Assembly: GCF_963676685.1 (NCBI RefSeq)
Contig: NC_092349.1
Location: forward strand, 85,200,604 to 85,264,603
Reading direction: 5' to 3'
DNA: 64,000 nucleotides
DNA from: Mytilus edulis
Taxonomy: Eukaryota; Mollusca; Bivalvia; Mytilida; Mytilidae
Shown here one piece after another: positions 9,874 through 21,370 of this stretch. The notes under the pieces are model-generated. The model saw only the letters and a program-made list of their open reading frames with translations. It searched no databases and was not told where the DNA came from. A program made the position numbers and the translations under genes. How positions within the stretch are numbered: position 1 is the stretch's first letter; every line of letters begins with the position of its first letter.

Positions 9874-12800
9874 GTAAGCTATATCATGTATATTTAAGCG
9901 AACATTCACAAGATGACTTAAGCTTATAGTCAATATTAACTGATTGTTACGGCCAGAAATCGCCTTTAAATTGTAGCCAACAAAAGACACAAATCAATAA
10001 TAAAATTTAACAATATTTATTATACAAAAGTTTACAAGAAGTATTACACAAATATTACTGTCAACTTAACTGTCAAAATATGAGTCCAATCTTTTATCTT
10101 TATCTGTATCCGGATATCTTTCGGAATCCAATCTGAATATTACGTTCACTACTAAGGTCACAATCCAGTATGACGTTGTTTGTAGAATAAAAGTGTCAAT
10201 CCAAATGCTATGAATATTAATGTCTATCGATGTCTAAGTCCAAATCCAAGAGTGTGTGTTTTTAACTTTAGTGTCTGTATATATATATAATTGTCATGGA
10301 AGATTCTAGAACAGTCTATCATGGAACATCCTAGAAAGTTACAACAGAAGTTTCTAGTAAAATGTAGAAGTTTATATAACGCATCTTTTATTAGGATCAT
10401 TCTGGAAAGTTCCAATCATTCTGTAATTGTTCCAGTGATTTCTAAACTGCACAGTTCTAAGATTTTTCTGTAAACAACTATCAGGCCACATAACACAAAT
10501 CAGGCCAACATAAATAAATACAATAATTACAATATCATAACATGATTAAAGTGAATTTTATTTGTTAGTCAAGGAATCATCTCTGCAGGAATTAATGATG
10601 TTTGCACAGTATGTAGAGGTTGTTAAAAGGGTAAAATCTGTAGTAAGAGTAACTTAAGTCTGGGAAATAATTCCATAACCAGCTGAATAAATATATATAA
10701 AAGTCTATAAAAAGTGATATTTATAAAGTTAAATTTCTTAATGAAATTTCTTTATTTCTAGGACAATAACCATGAAACATTATTGTACATTTACAGAGAT
10801 TCACCAGTCAGCATACAGTTACAGTTACACCCAGCAACAGGAGATGAACTAGATAAAAGATATGTTTGTATGACCTTGACATTGAACCTACCTCAACAGG
10901 TTAGAAATGTATTTATAGATATTATACCCCATTTCTACAGTGAGGGCTATATTGTATACACCTTTTCTACAGTGAGGGCTATATTATACCCCCATTTCTA
11001 CAGTGAGGGCTATATTGTACCCCCATTTCTACAGTAAGATATTATACCCCCATTTCTACAGTGAGGGCTATATTGTACCCCCATTTCTACAGTAAGATAT
11101 TATACCCCCATTTCTACAGTGAGGGCTATATTGTACCCCCATTTCTACAGTAAGATATTATACCCCCATTTCTACAGTGAGGGCTATATTGTACCCCCAT
11201 TTCTACAGTGAGGGTTATATTATACCCCCATTTCAACAGTAAGATATTGTACCCCCATTTCTACAGTGAGGGCTATATTGTACACCCATTTCTACAGTGA
11301 GGGCTATATTGTACCCCCATTTCTACAGTGAGGGCTATATTATACCCCATATTATACCCCATTTCTACAGTGAGGGCTATATTATACCCCATTTCTACAG
11401 TGAGGTCTATATTATACCCCATTTCTACAGTGAGGGCTATATTATACCCCATTTCTACAGTGAGGTCTATATTATACCCCATTTCTACAGTGAGGTCTAT
11501 ATTATACCCCATTTCTACAGTGAGGTCTATATTATACCCCATTTCTACAGTGAGGTCTATATTATACCCCATTTCTACAGTGAGGGCTATATTATACCCC
11601 ATTTCTACAGTGAGGTCTATATTATACCCCATTTCTACAGTGAGGGCTACATTATACTCCATTTCTACAGTGAGGGCTATATTGTACCCCCATTTCTACA
11701 GTGAGGGCTATATTGTACCCCCATTTCTACAATGAGGGCTATATTGTAACCCCATTTCAACAGTGAGGGTTATATTATACCCCATTTCTACAGTGAGGGC
11801 TATATTATACCCCATTTCTACTGTGAGGTCTATATTATACCCCATTTCTACAGTGAGGTCTATATTATACCCCATTTCTACAGTGAGGGCTATATTATAC
11901 CCCATTTCTACAGTGAGGTCTATATTATACCCCATTTCTACAGTGAGGGCTATATTATACCCCATTTCTACAGTGAGGGCTATATTATACCCCCATTTCT
12001 ACAGTGAGGGCTATATTATACCCCATTTCTACAGTGAGGGCTATATTATACCCCATTTCTACAGGGTGGGCTATATTGTATACACCTTTTCTACAGTGAG
12101 GGCTATATTATACCCCCGTTTCTACAGTAAGGGCTATATTGTATACACCTTTTCCATGCGTTTATCTGTTCATCTAACAAATGTTTACATCACACTTTTC
12201 TCAGCAGATACAATGTACTGAATGACTTTCATATTTAGTCAGCAGCTTGCTAGTTATGATTTGTAATGTGTGAGCACTTTATGGATCTGTCATCATGGTC
12301 ATATACCTACTTTGCCAATAAATTGAATTTAAAATAAAATGTTGAATGAACTTTAATCTTTTTCACACTTTTCTCAAGTACAGCTGAACAGAATGACTTC
12401 ATACAGTTAGTTCATTTGGTCAAAACAAATATTATTTCATTGGTTGCAATGAATTACCGTGATTTCCCAGTAAAATAAAAAAGATTAATTTCTTATGTGA
12501 AATAAACTTAGTTATTTCATTCCTCTGATGTCATACAACAAGTATTGTCAAGACATAAAAATACGTAAAAAAATATTAAGTTTCTCAGGGTTTCAATTTT
12601 AATTTTTATTAAAAAGCACATTGTCCATGTAATAAAAGAATATCTGATGAAAAAATTCGAAAAAAGAAAAATATTCACAAGTGACTGACCAGCACATTAA
12701 TTCATGAATGTCCATGAAATAAAATTTTGTTTGGAACCATAAATATCTTGTACAGTTCTTTGAATTAAGAATGTACCTAGGTGAGGTTAGGTAAAAATTA

Positions 12801-15800
12801 ATAAATTAAGAATTTGAAATTGATACTATAAGCCGGTAGAGCATTCATTAAGGATAAAAAAAATATGCTAAAAATATTGATAGGTCATGGACCTCCTTTT
12901 CGAGATATTTGAGATTTAAACTATGGCGGGAAAAGACTGACTCAGACTTTTACCTTATATTTGCATTGGTATTATTTGGGTCTCAAAACAAAAGAAAGAA
13001 AATTAAGAATCTTCTAAAATTTTGGTAAATGACCTTTCATTAGCTATTAAGACTTAAATGAAAAAATAAATGGGTGTTATGGGGCAAAATATTTTACCTT
13101 GCATTATATGGAAAAACCCCAAGGAGTCTAAACATTTGACACAAATTACAAAACCTCACCTAAGTATTACCAATGTTGTTTCAACTGATCGGGCGGAGCT
13201 TATGTTTTAATTTGCATAAGGACGGTCTATTTGGAGATATGTGTGATAAGGATGATTGCCGTTATTATACTAATTGAATTCTAATCACTATTCAGTGTCA
13301 CCAAATGCATATACAAATGTACTGAATGTATGATTTGGGACGAATAACTGGACCCTTCATTGATGAGCTTATCCCAAAACTCCTGGCTATAGATGGACTG
13401 GTCTTAAATGAGCCAACTTCTTAAACTCTGCCCAGTCAAGTGAAATAAATCTAGCAATACACCCTTAAGTGAATTTACATACAGCTATTGTTTTAATACT
13501 TTATAGTATCCTGATGAAGTACCAGACATTGTCATCACTAATCCTAGAGGTATTGCTGAAGAGGAGGTTCAAAGGTATGAAAGGAAATATTCAGGTTTTA
13601 TTCAAATTTATAGACGACAGACTTTGAAAAGAACATGTTTTTGTTACACACATATAATTTAATTTTAGATGCAACACGTCTTCTGATTGGCTGACGTCGT
13701 TTTGTTTATCAGCTCATGGACATAATTTAGTCATGTGACCGTGACGTCATCAACATTTTTTCATGGTTTACTAGGGTTTAAAATTGAATTTAGAATTTGG
13801 TGCACACTTCAAAATAACCTGCTACCCGCATTATTCAGTGTGCACCACATTTTTGATGTTATTTCATCATAGACAGAAAAAAATATAACAGTCATTCCTT
13901 GAATAGAATAAACGATTGAATTAGTCATGCATGGTACACCCAAAATTTCTTAAGCCTTTATAAAAAAGTTCAAATGATGTAGGTATTTATGGGCTTAAAT
14001 AAAAAGCATAAATATTACATACAACTGCATCTGATAGTGAGTGGAAGTTAGAAATATACAGAAGCTATTATACTTTGAGAAATGGAAATATTGAAAGTTC
14101 AGAGTGCAATATATAAATGCAAATACATGTTGAATAAGATGAAAACGTGAATCGAACTGAACAAAGAAACATTTAAGAATTTTTTCTTTATTGCAGAAAT
14201 GTAGAGGAGTTTGAATTTTCATTACATGATAAAATGCTTTATTGTTAAAATATTTTTTCCAGTTTACTTGAAGAACTAGAAAACTTAGCCCTAGAGCGAG
14301 TAGGTGGAGAAATGTTATATGAACTGATTGAGGTAAGGTTATATGGGTAGGATTGTTTACTTATGAACCTGACATTTTCAATCATATAGATTACTATTAA
14401 AGAAAGACACTTAAAACATTTTATAAAAAAAACAATATATTCCAGGGAATTCAAGAAAATATGACTTTTTATTATGCCCCACCTACGATAGTAGGGGGCA
14501 TTATGTTTTCTGGTCTGTGCGTCCGTCCTTCCGTCCATCCGTCCGTTTGTTCGTTCAGGTTAAAGTTTTTGGTCAAGGTAGTTTTTGGAAAATGACGCGT
14601 CAGCGGCATTGTTCCAATACCATTGACCAGAACAACAGGAAGTCGATTATTGCCTCCGCCTACCGCACTCGGTTTCATATTTACTATTTTACAAACTAAC
14701 TGGTATCTGCTTGTATTCTGCTACACTCGACCAAAGTGTTGTAGTCGGACGGGAACCAGTTTACATACTTTATTTTATCTACAACAAAAATGTTGACCTG
14801 TCCATAGAAAGACTTGTATAGTCCGCGGTTTTATTCTCCAAAATTGGACCTTCCAGAGGGTGTGCGGACTATAGAGTACAATAAGCAAGAAATAAGAGAA
14901 CAAGTTCAATTTTGCGGCGAGGTGGTTTGTTTACGTTCCGCCTTCTTTGATATTGATATTGTAGAGGGCGCTCTCATCATTTTTCAAACTAATAATTATT
15001 AACTCATCCATATTAATAAGTTATTTCTATTTAATATCAAATTAAAACTGATAAATATAAAAACAAAACCTTTCATTACAAATTTCTCGTTTTTTTCAAT
15101 GCATTTGAAATAAACTGGTATCTGCTAGATTGAAACGATCCAAACATAGTAAAAAAGACAACCGTAAACCAGCTTAGAATTTGTAAACTACAAAACGTAA
15201 TCGGTTATTATTCATTCCGTTTTGGGGTTTCATACCAACTTATATGGTTTGTATAAGCTTAAGACCCTTCAAACATTAATGTGATAGGTATATTAAAGAC
15301 TGTTTTACAAAAGGATGGAACTGTTTTACTTTCAAAGTCGTATTATAGTGATATCTGTCATGTACGGATTTCAACTCTCACCGGTTAATTTCTTCTTTTA
15401 CCCGTGCTTTTTAAACTTCCTGTTTAACCTAAACATCGCAAGTTTCAAAATTGTTTTTTAAGTGAATTAAACTTATTTTGCACAATCAAATAGCGTTCTA
15501 GAATCATTTTCAAGCAGTTTCTACTTCTGTTTGATGATGGAAAACAGGTTTTCTCAAGAAAATACCGCAAACGATCGCAGAGGATTTGAAATGTACAAGT
15601 CAAGTCGGCACCTGGTTAAATCGGCATCTAGTCAAATCGGCACCTATTTGAAGTCTATTCGGCATCCAATAATATTTTCTATTCAATTAATTAATAACTC
15701 TTACCAAGTACATAGTTAATATGTTGTTGTGTATAAAGGTACACAACGAAGCCCTTACGGCTTACCCAAGCGAGAAAATTAGAAAAATAAAATGGAAAAC

Positions 15801-18800
15801 TATGAGTCCCTTTCAATAAATTAAACTTTCATGCCAAATAATTAGCAAATTTAAGGTGTTTTTTTCCAGGAAAGTTTAAACAGCATTAAACCAACAATCC
15901 TGGAAAATGCTCAACTGGTTAAAAAAATGCATAAAAAAATATCCAATACCTCATATATATGATTGAAAATACACATTTAGTTGAGAAAAATAAATATATA
16001 CAAAATGTACATGAACCCCCAAAAATGTGAAAGTTAATATTTTTGGACAATCCCTTCTTTAGGTATTTAACTCTTTTTGCTTAAATACTGAAAAAAAATC
16101 TGGCAAACCCTTTCTTATTTTTACTCTTTTTGCTTAAAATACTGTTAAAAATATATATTTAACATGGGTGACGAGTTGACACTATCAGGTGTCGATTTAA
16201 CAAGGTGCCGATTTGTCCAGGTGCCAATTTAACCAGGTGCCGGTTTGACTAGAATTCTTTGAAATTACCTGATTTTCATTAGACCTTTGATAACAGTAAC
16301 AAAAAGATTATTTAACTAAAATGTTGTGGGAGAAGGGGGTTCGGACTATATACCAGTTAGAAATTTACAAGCCTTTCTACGGTATTTATTTGTACAATTC
16401 AGGTAGTCTTGACCTATTCATTTGTCTTTAAAAAAAATCAGTTGTCATCTTCACTCCACACACACACATATACGAATATCAATTATATGCTTACGAGACA
16501 TGTTGCATTATTAAACTAATTACGGTATGTGAAAATCAAGACTTGCATAAAAAATATCGCAATATTAGAGACAGTGGCGTCATTTTTCCTCAGAGCTTTC
16601 AGCTCTTTGATTGATTAAGTTGAAGTCCAATCAACTTCAAACTTAGTAAACATGTTCCCTATGATATGATTTTTCTAATTTAATTGCCAAATTAGACTTT
16701 TGACCCCAATTTCAGGGTCCACTGAACATAGAATATAATAGTGCAAGTTTCAGGTTAAAGTTTTTGGTCAAGGTAGTTTTTGATGAAGTTGAAGTCCAAT
16801 CAACTTCAAACTTAGTACACATGTTCCCTATGATATGATCTTTCTAATTTAATTGCCAAATTAGACTTTTGACCCCAATTTCATGGTCCACTGAACATAG
16901 AAAATGATTATGCGAGTGGGGCATCCATGTACTATGGACACATTCTTGTTTACTTATAAAATGAAACTAAGAGAGGTAGCTCAACCTTCAAATTGGTTTA
17001 TCTAAACTAGTCAGTCAAAGTGACTTGTATTATTAAATAAATTATGATTTCTGTCTGACATTGTAACAATATGTGGAGATGTATTTGGAATTTTAATGTA
17101 AAAATGATTGGGGTTTCTTCTCATAGCACACATTTCCAGTGAAAAATTAGGTCACTGTTAAGCAACATGTCTTGTGTTGAGAAATTGTATCTTTTAATGT
17201 TAAAGCTCTGAACACAGAAAAGCTTAATTGAAAATTGTTGAACAAGTTCAATGAAAATTCTATTCTGATCTAAATTTTCTTCTTGCTGTATTAAAATTTC
17301 ATCCTTAAGCTTTAAATCAAATAAGATTTATTTATAGTCGGTGGAAAAAGCAAACAAAACAGTTAAACAGAAGCACTTTAAAGATTTTAAAATCGGCATA
17401 CATATAAAATCAGACAAACATGTTAGAACACAGCCATAATTTTATCATCAATAACATTATTGATCTATATAGATAAGGATATCAAATGTTTTATATTGGG
17501 TTTTTATTTCAGCTTGCCAAGGAGAGTTTAACAGATGGGAATGTTCCCCACTGTCCGTGTACAATTTGTTGTGAACACTTTACGGAGGAGGATATGTTTA
17601 CCAAGACTGATTGTTATCATTATTTCCACAACAACTGTCTCCAACGTTACATTAAACATCAGTTAGATGTACAAAAACAGGTGGACAAATCTCGTATACA
17701 ACATACAGAAATTAATGAAGATGACAAAAAGGTACTTAAAAATGACATTACCATACTTGTTAAGATTAGGTAATCGCTACACTAAATGACCAATCGTAAG
17801 AAATTAAAATCAAAGTATAGGAAAGAATGCTTGACCAAGTTGAAAATAAATATTTACTGGACTAGTGCCAATAAAAAAAGGTTTATTTAGAAAAACAGTC
17901 TAGGAAAAAATGCTTTGCTCAGAAATGGCTGGTCATTCTTAAAAGGAAATCACATGACCCAAGTGTTATTGTTTCCCTTACATATTCGATTGCCCATCAT
18001 GGTATGATGTTTCTTTAAAATTTTTCAATTAAACATTTTTATGCCACCGCTGTAGAGGAGGGGACATTAAGTTTTACCCTTGTCTGTTAGTATGTACATC
18101 CCTAAGTTGATTTCCATTCTCTAACTTTAGTTTGCCCCGACCAAATTTGATACAAATTATACACAATGCTTATTACCACAGACCTTGTTGAATTTTGGTG
18201 GCGTCACTTTAACCATTTTAGAGTTATGCCCGTTTATAAATGAAAAAGGTTGCTGAATATTAGTTTCTTTATTCTAACTTTAGTTTGCCTCAATAAAATG
18301 TTATGAAATGTTTACTGGATATTTTGAATTTTGGTGGCATCACTTTAACAGTTTTATAGTTATGCCCCTTTATAAATGAAAAAAATTGCTAAAATTTTAT
18401 ATCCCGTTCTCTTACTTTAGTTTGCCTCAACCAATTATTATAAAACTTATACACAATGCTTATTACATGTACCAAAAAACACTGATCAAGTTTGAATTTT
18501 GTTAGCGTCACTATAACTTTTCTAGAGTTATGCCCCTTTATAAATGGAAAAATTGCTGAATTTTTATTTTCTGTTCTCTAACTTTAGTTTGCCTCAACCA
18601 AATGTTATGAACTTTATATACAAAACTTATTTCCACAAAACTCAGATCAAGTACAAATTTGGGTAGTGTCAACTTGATCGTTCATCAGTTATGTCCCTTT
18701 ATAACTTTATATGATATGCAAGCAGGGGCATCATCAGGACACATTCCCAATTTATTTGTAAATATTTCACTTATTATTTAAGATCAAGTGTCCAGTATGC

Positions 18801-21370
18801 AGAGAAGAACTTAGCTATGATGCAGAATTTTTACAAGATGATTTCAGTAAATTGAAAAAAGATGAGACTTTCTACCAACCATCGTGTGACATGAGGGTAT
18901 GGCAGAAAAATATGGCGGAGCTGTACCTAAAACAGAAAGATAAAGGAGGAATAATTGATGTAGAGGCTGAGAAAAACAAGTATCTACTTACTGACTCGGA
19001 TGTAAGTTTACAAAGACGAAAAAAAACATGATGGTTATGACTTGCTCTGATGTAAATTTTATAAAGCAACTTTAGACAAGAATATTGTCTTAAAGATTGA
19101 GGAGCTTATTCCTATCCACAAGTTAACTAAAAAACATAGACACAAGTAATAAAATGACATCAAAGCCTGACTTGACAAGATGTTACCCAATTAAAATAAA
19201 AAATTAAAAAAAAATTGTTTCATTAGTCCATTACTATGCATTAAAATCAATCTAACTTTCTAGTAGACATTTCTAGCCAGTTAGGTAATACTAACAGACT
19301 AGGAAAAATGGTATTTTGATTTATCTTTACATTAGGATTATGTTGTTAATTGAAAAGAATAGATATTGGGTATCCATCCATGACACATAATCAGTACATG
19401 CATAACAAAATACACAAAAAGCAAAGGAACAGATCTTTTATTGTTGTTCTTCATCTCAAAGTCATCGTCAGACATTCAGCTCTGAACAAACAATTTTTCA
19501 CCTCGTTGCAAGTTTTAGGAAACCCCTAGCACTATTTTGATTAGAATTATAATAAATCTGACAATCATGCCACAACTGTGAATTTAAGAACAAAAACAAT
19601 GGTGTAATATCAATAAAATCTGGCAAAGAAATAAAACATGTGCTGTCATAATTTAGGCAAACAAATACAAACAAAACAAACATTCAGACTTCTATAGGGT
19701 ACATCAAAATGTATGTTAGATAACTTTGCTGGCAGTAACATATGTATGGGAAAATAATTCCTGTAGACTATGTAAGAAGTAACAGATTTGTAACTTATCT
19801 TTATTTTTTATTGTTTTTTCAGAATGAAATTCCTATAATTGTTTCAAAAGTAATAACCGATAATACTGAAAATGACCAAACAAAGCAACCAAATGTAGAA
19901 AAAGAGGATTTAAAAAAAAGAACTTCAGCCTCATCTAAATTTCCCAAAACAGGTCACGGGCAGGGAAAATATGACAGAGAGCCTCATTTTCGTGGTCGTA
20001 AATTTGATGATCGATATGATAGGAACCATTCTGCTTCTGATCGACCAAACCAAAGAAGAGGCTATGGTTATAGACCATCATCAGGTAGACAACAAGAATA
20101 TTCAAAAAGGGATTATGATAGAAGACCAATATCTGGTAACAACTATAGGAGAGGGTTTGGTAGGGGAAGTAACTCTAACTCACCTAGAAATGATTCTTCG
20201 ACTAAGAGTAAGGATTTTAAGGATAACAGAAGTGAAAAGCAGAATCATGGAGATAAAAGTGATGAAATAAATGGATCTGTGGAAGAGAAATTAACTAACA
20301 AAGATTCAGGATCACCAAGGATTGGGGTTAAAGTGAATGACATGCAGAAAATAGAAAATGGAGAAAGAAGTAAAAGTGAGTTAATAGCTGAGAAGAAAAC
20401 TGGAAATGGAGAAATGAGTGACTCAACGAGTTATAAAGGTAGTGGGGTGATTAAAGTTGTAACAATGAAAGAATCAAATCAGGAGAAAATGACTTCTACT
20501 GATTTAAAAGTTTCTGAAAAGGACAAAGCACCTACAAACAGTTCCAAACTTCCAGTATCAAAAACAGAAACTAAAGATTCATCACAGGTCACTCGTGGTC
20601 AAATAAAGAATGATGGATATAGAGGTAGAGGTCATAGGAAGCATGCTGGTGAGGTTAATAGAGGAGAAATGAAAAGTCAAGGTCGTTTCAGGGATGAACA
20701 TCATCATGATAATTCTAGATGGAGAGATCAAGATCATTACTATGGTAACAGAAAATATTATGATGATTATCGTGATAATAGACACTATGATAGGCAAGGT
20801 CAAGATGAAAGGAGAGGGCAAGGGCAGAACTATGATAGGAAAGCTCAAGGGTACTATGATGACAGAAAACGTCATGAACCAAAACACAGGAGTGAAAATA
20901 ACAGAAAAACATATGAGGGAAAAGAACCAGAAAAACTGTCTTCAAGTGATTCAAGGTCATCTGAATCTGCAAAGACTAAAGAACCAGATAAGTTGTTTTC
21001 AAGTGATTCAAAATCAACTGAATCTGCTAAAAAAGATATTTCAAATTTTGACAGAAGTGAAACTACTTGTGAACAAGGTGCTAAGTCACATGCTTTAAGA
21101 AAAGAAGAAAAACCAAAGCATATACGAAAAGATGTACATAGGGATGAAAAAACAGCAGTACCTCACAGAAATTATAGAACCAGTATTAATCATTCAAAAA
21201 TGAGTTCAGACAGACAAGATAAACAAGGATGTGATAAAAATGTAGACAAAATGACAGGGAGCTCAACTACCAAAACAGATACAAGAACTAGTAGGCCACC
21301 AGGATTTGAAGTTAAAGGCCCACCACCAGGATTCTCAGAAAAGTCGGTAAAACCACCACCAGGGTTTTAG
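9809..21370 (+). CDS. RNF25: RNF25-type RWD-RING E3 ubiquitin-protein ligase, seven coding exons
   Basis: The exons are 9809-9873, 10797-10899, 13507-13574, 14263-14332, 17513-17731, 18783-19001 and 19823-21370. Joined, they give 764 codons including the stop, with every junction GT-AG and in phase. The product has an RWD domain (about 1-110, with EVLESIYLDD and NPRG), then a RING finger with C118, C121, C136, H138, H141, C144, C178 and C181, then GGIIDVEAEKNKY. This order matches RNF25 (AO7). Known vertebrate RNF25 is about 460 residues; here residues 249-763 form a much longer K/R/D/S-rich tail. In mammals RNF25 ubiquitinates the ribosomal protein eS31 when translation factors are trapped on ribosomes, working with RNF14 and GCN1. 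The frame stays open to the acceptor at 9797, so an upstream exon could supply an earlier start. Confidence 0.93.
10797..10899 (+). CDS. RNF25: RNF25 coding exon 2 (RWD)
   Basis: The acceptor ATTTACAG ends at 10796 and the donor is GTTAGA at 10900. A better-looking acceptor at 10761 would break the frame. The 10796 site restores it and gives DSPVSIQLQLHPATGD, matching the RNF25 family segment ending LHPAT. The exon finishes in phase 0 at PQQ. A large minisatellite begins about 25 bp into the next intron. Confidence 0.88.
10925..12150 (+). repeat. Minisatellite in RNF25 intron 2, 30-31 bp unit, about 40 copies
   Basis: The unit is CCCCATTTCTACAGTGAGG plus CTATATTATA, sometimes with an extra C. 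Variants alternate GGGCT with GGTCT and TATTATA with TATTGTA. Because 30 bp is ten codons, long spurious ORFs appear on both strands. Each unit contains a pyrimidine-rich TTTCTACAG and an A/GTGAGG, which resemble splice acceptor and donor sequences. Confidence 0.95.
12160..13506 (+). other. Remainder of RNF25 intron 2
   Basis: AT-rich noncoding DNA with no ORF, array or paired inverted ends that I could support. It ends with the acceptor TTTATAG before exon 3. Confidence 0.6.
13507..13574 (+). CDS. RNF25: RNF25 coding exon 3 (RWD)
   Basis: The acceptor TTTATAG ends at 13506 and the donor is GTATGA at 13575. The exon encodes YPDEVPDIVITNPRGIAEEE. The YP-x-E-x-P...NPRG pattern is diagnostic of RWD domains and very close to vertebrate RNF25. 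Entry is phase 0, exit phase 2. Confidence 0.92.
14263..14332 (+). CDS. RNF25: RNF25 coding exon 4 (end of RWD)
   Basis: The acceptor TATTTTTTCCAG ends at 14262 and the donor is GTAAGG at 14333. It encodes LLEELENLALERVGGEMLYE, finishing the RWD helix (family motif MLYELIE). The phase is 2 in and 0 out. Confidence 0.92.
14473..14586 (+). repeat. 5' part of a dispersed molluscan repeat, interrupted
   Basis: TATGCCCCACCTACGATAG, GGCATTATGTTTTCTGGTC and a CCGTCC-rich run match the repeat copy at 23750-24205. After GGTAGTTTTT the sequence changes abruptly at 14587. The remainder of the same repeat resumes near 16610, so about 2 kb has been inserted into it. Confidence 0.65.
14587..16609. mobile_element. 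About 2 kb insertion splitting a dispersed repeat in RNF25 intron 4
   Basis: The left junction begins GGAAAATGACGCGTC. Near the right side, GCGTCATTTTTCC (16577-16589) is its approximate inverse, so these may be short terminal inverted repeats. The interval contains the nested fold-back element at 15593-16257 and no credible coding frame. The right boundary is uncertain by tens of bases. Confidence 0.4.
15593..16257. mobile_element. Fold-back element with inverted GGCACCTGG arrays and 8-bp target duplication
   Basis: The left arm (about 15593-15665) repeats TCGGCACCTGGTTAAA-like units. The right arm (about 16180-16257) repeats the reverse complement. Flanking TTTGAAAT occurs at 15585-15592 and 16258-16265, consistent with an 8-bp target duplication. 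The 500-bp centre is noncoding. It lies in RNF25 intron 4. Confidence 0.7.
16610..16950 (+). repeat. 3' part of a dispersed molluscan repeat with an internal duplication
   Basis: It resumes at AAGTTGAAGTCCAATCAAC and ends GGGGCATCCATGTAC...CACATTCTTGTTT, as in the copy at 23960-24205. The block running from AAGTTGAAGTCC to GAACATAGAA occurs twice here, joined by AGGTTAAAGTTTTTGGTC. Confidence 0.65.
17513..17731 (+). CDS. RNF25: RNF25 coding exon 5 (RING finger, first half)
   Basis: The acceptor TTTTTATTTCAG ends at 17512 and the donor is GTACTT at 17732. It encodes 73 residues starting LAKESLTDGNVPHCPCTICC. It supplies six of eight zinc ligands: C118, C121, C136, H138, H141, C144 (CYHYFHNNC motif). 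A charged linker (KQVDKSRIQHTEINEDDKK) follows, longer than in minimal RINGs but usual for this family. Both ends are phase 0. Confidence 0.95.
18040..18760 (+). repeat. Dispersed molluscan repeat with internal subrepeats
   Basis: It starts TTTTTATGCCACCGCTGTAG and ends GGGGCATCATCAGGACAC. Inside, a unit of roughly 135 bp (CTAACTTTAGTTTGCCTCAA...GTTATGCCCCTTTATAAATG) is repeated about four times with divergence. It fills most of RNF25 intron 5. Confidence 0.65.
18783..19001 (+). CDS. RNF25: RNF25 coding exon 6 (RING second half, GGIID segment)
   Basis: The acceptor TTATTTAAG ends at 18782 and the donor is GTAAGT at 19002. It encodes 73 residues beginning IKCPVCREELSYD, which completes the RING finger (C178, C181). 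Near the end KGGIIDVEAEKNKY matches the conserved post-RING segment of RNF25. Both ends are phase 0, so exon 6 has the same length and phase as exon 5. Confidence 0.95.
19002..19822 (+). other. RNF25 intron 6
   Basis: AT-rich noncoding DNA between donor GTAAGT and acceptor TTGTTTTTTCAG. I see no repeat or ORF of note. Confidence 0.7.
19823..21370 (+). CDS. RNF25: RNF25 coding exon 7 (long charged tail, PPGF motifs)
   Basis: This 515-residue terminal exon begins NEIPIIVSKVITDN. It is dominated by K, R, D, S, G and N, with RG and DR/RY clusters (for example RGYGYRPSSGRQ and YDDYRDNRHYDRQ) that look disordered and RNA-binding-like. Two near copies of KEP[ED]KL[SF]SSDS[RK]S[ST]ESAK occur in tandem around 20920-21035. 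The last 25 residues contain three P-P-G-F motifs, the third ending the protein at F763. The stop is TAG at 21368-21370. A single open exon of this length and clear splice continuity make it coding beyond reasonable doubt. Confidence 0.93.
   Translation, partial: NEIPIIVSKVITDNTENDQTKQPNVEKEDLKKRTSASSKFPKTGHGQGKYDREPHFRGRKFDDRYDRNHSASDRPNQRRGYGYRPSSGRQQEYSKRDYDRRPISGNNYRRGFGRGSNSNSPRNDSSTKSKDFKDNRSEKQNHGDKSDEINGSVEEKLTNKDSGSPRIGVKVNDMQKIENGERSKSELIAEKKTGNGEMSDSTSYKGSGVIKVVTMKESNQEKMTSTDLKVSEKDKAPTNSSKLPVSKTETKDSSQVTRGQIKNDGYRGRGHRKHAGEVNRGEMKSQGRFRDEHHHDNSRWRDQDHYYGNRKYYDDYRDNRHYDRQGQDERRGQGQNYDRKAQGYYDDRKRHEPKHRSENNRKTYEGKEPEKLSSSDSRSSESAKTKEPDKLFSSDSKSTESAKKDISNFDRSETTCEQGAKSHALRKEEKPKHIRKDVHRDEKTAVPHRNYRTSINHSKMSSDRQDKQGCDKNVDKMTGSSTTKTDTRTSRPPGFEVKGPPPGFSEKSVKPPPGF

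Noticed and set aside
10762-10796. Acceptor at 10761 for RNF25 exon 2
   Set aside because: From a phase 2 entry it leads to an early stop. The site at 10796 keeps the frame and aligns with the family.
10900-12150. CRISPR array
   Set aside because: Units are contiguous with no unique spacers, and the context is a eukaryotic intron. The same holds for the arrays at 23262, 52212 and 57849.
11273-12221. Long ORFs on both strands over the intron 2 array
   Set aside because: The 30-bp unit is ten codons without stops in several frames. The ORFs are pure repeat and lie in an intron.
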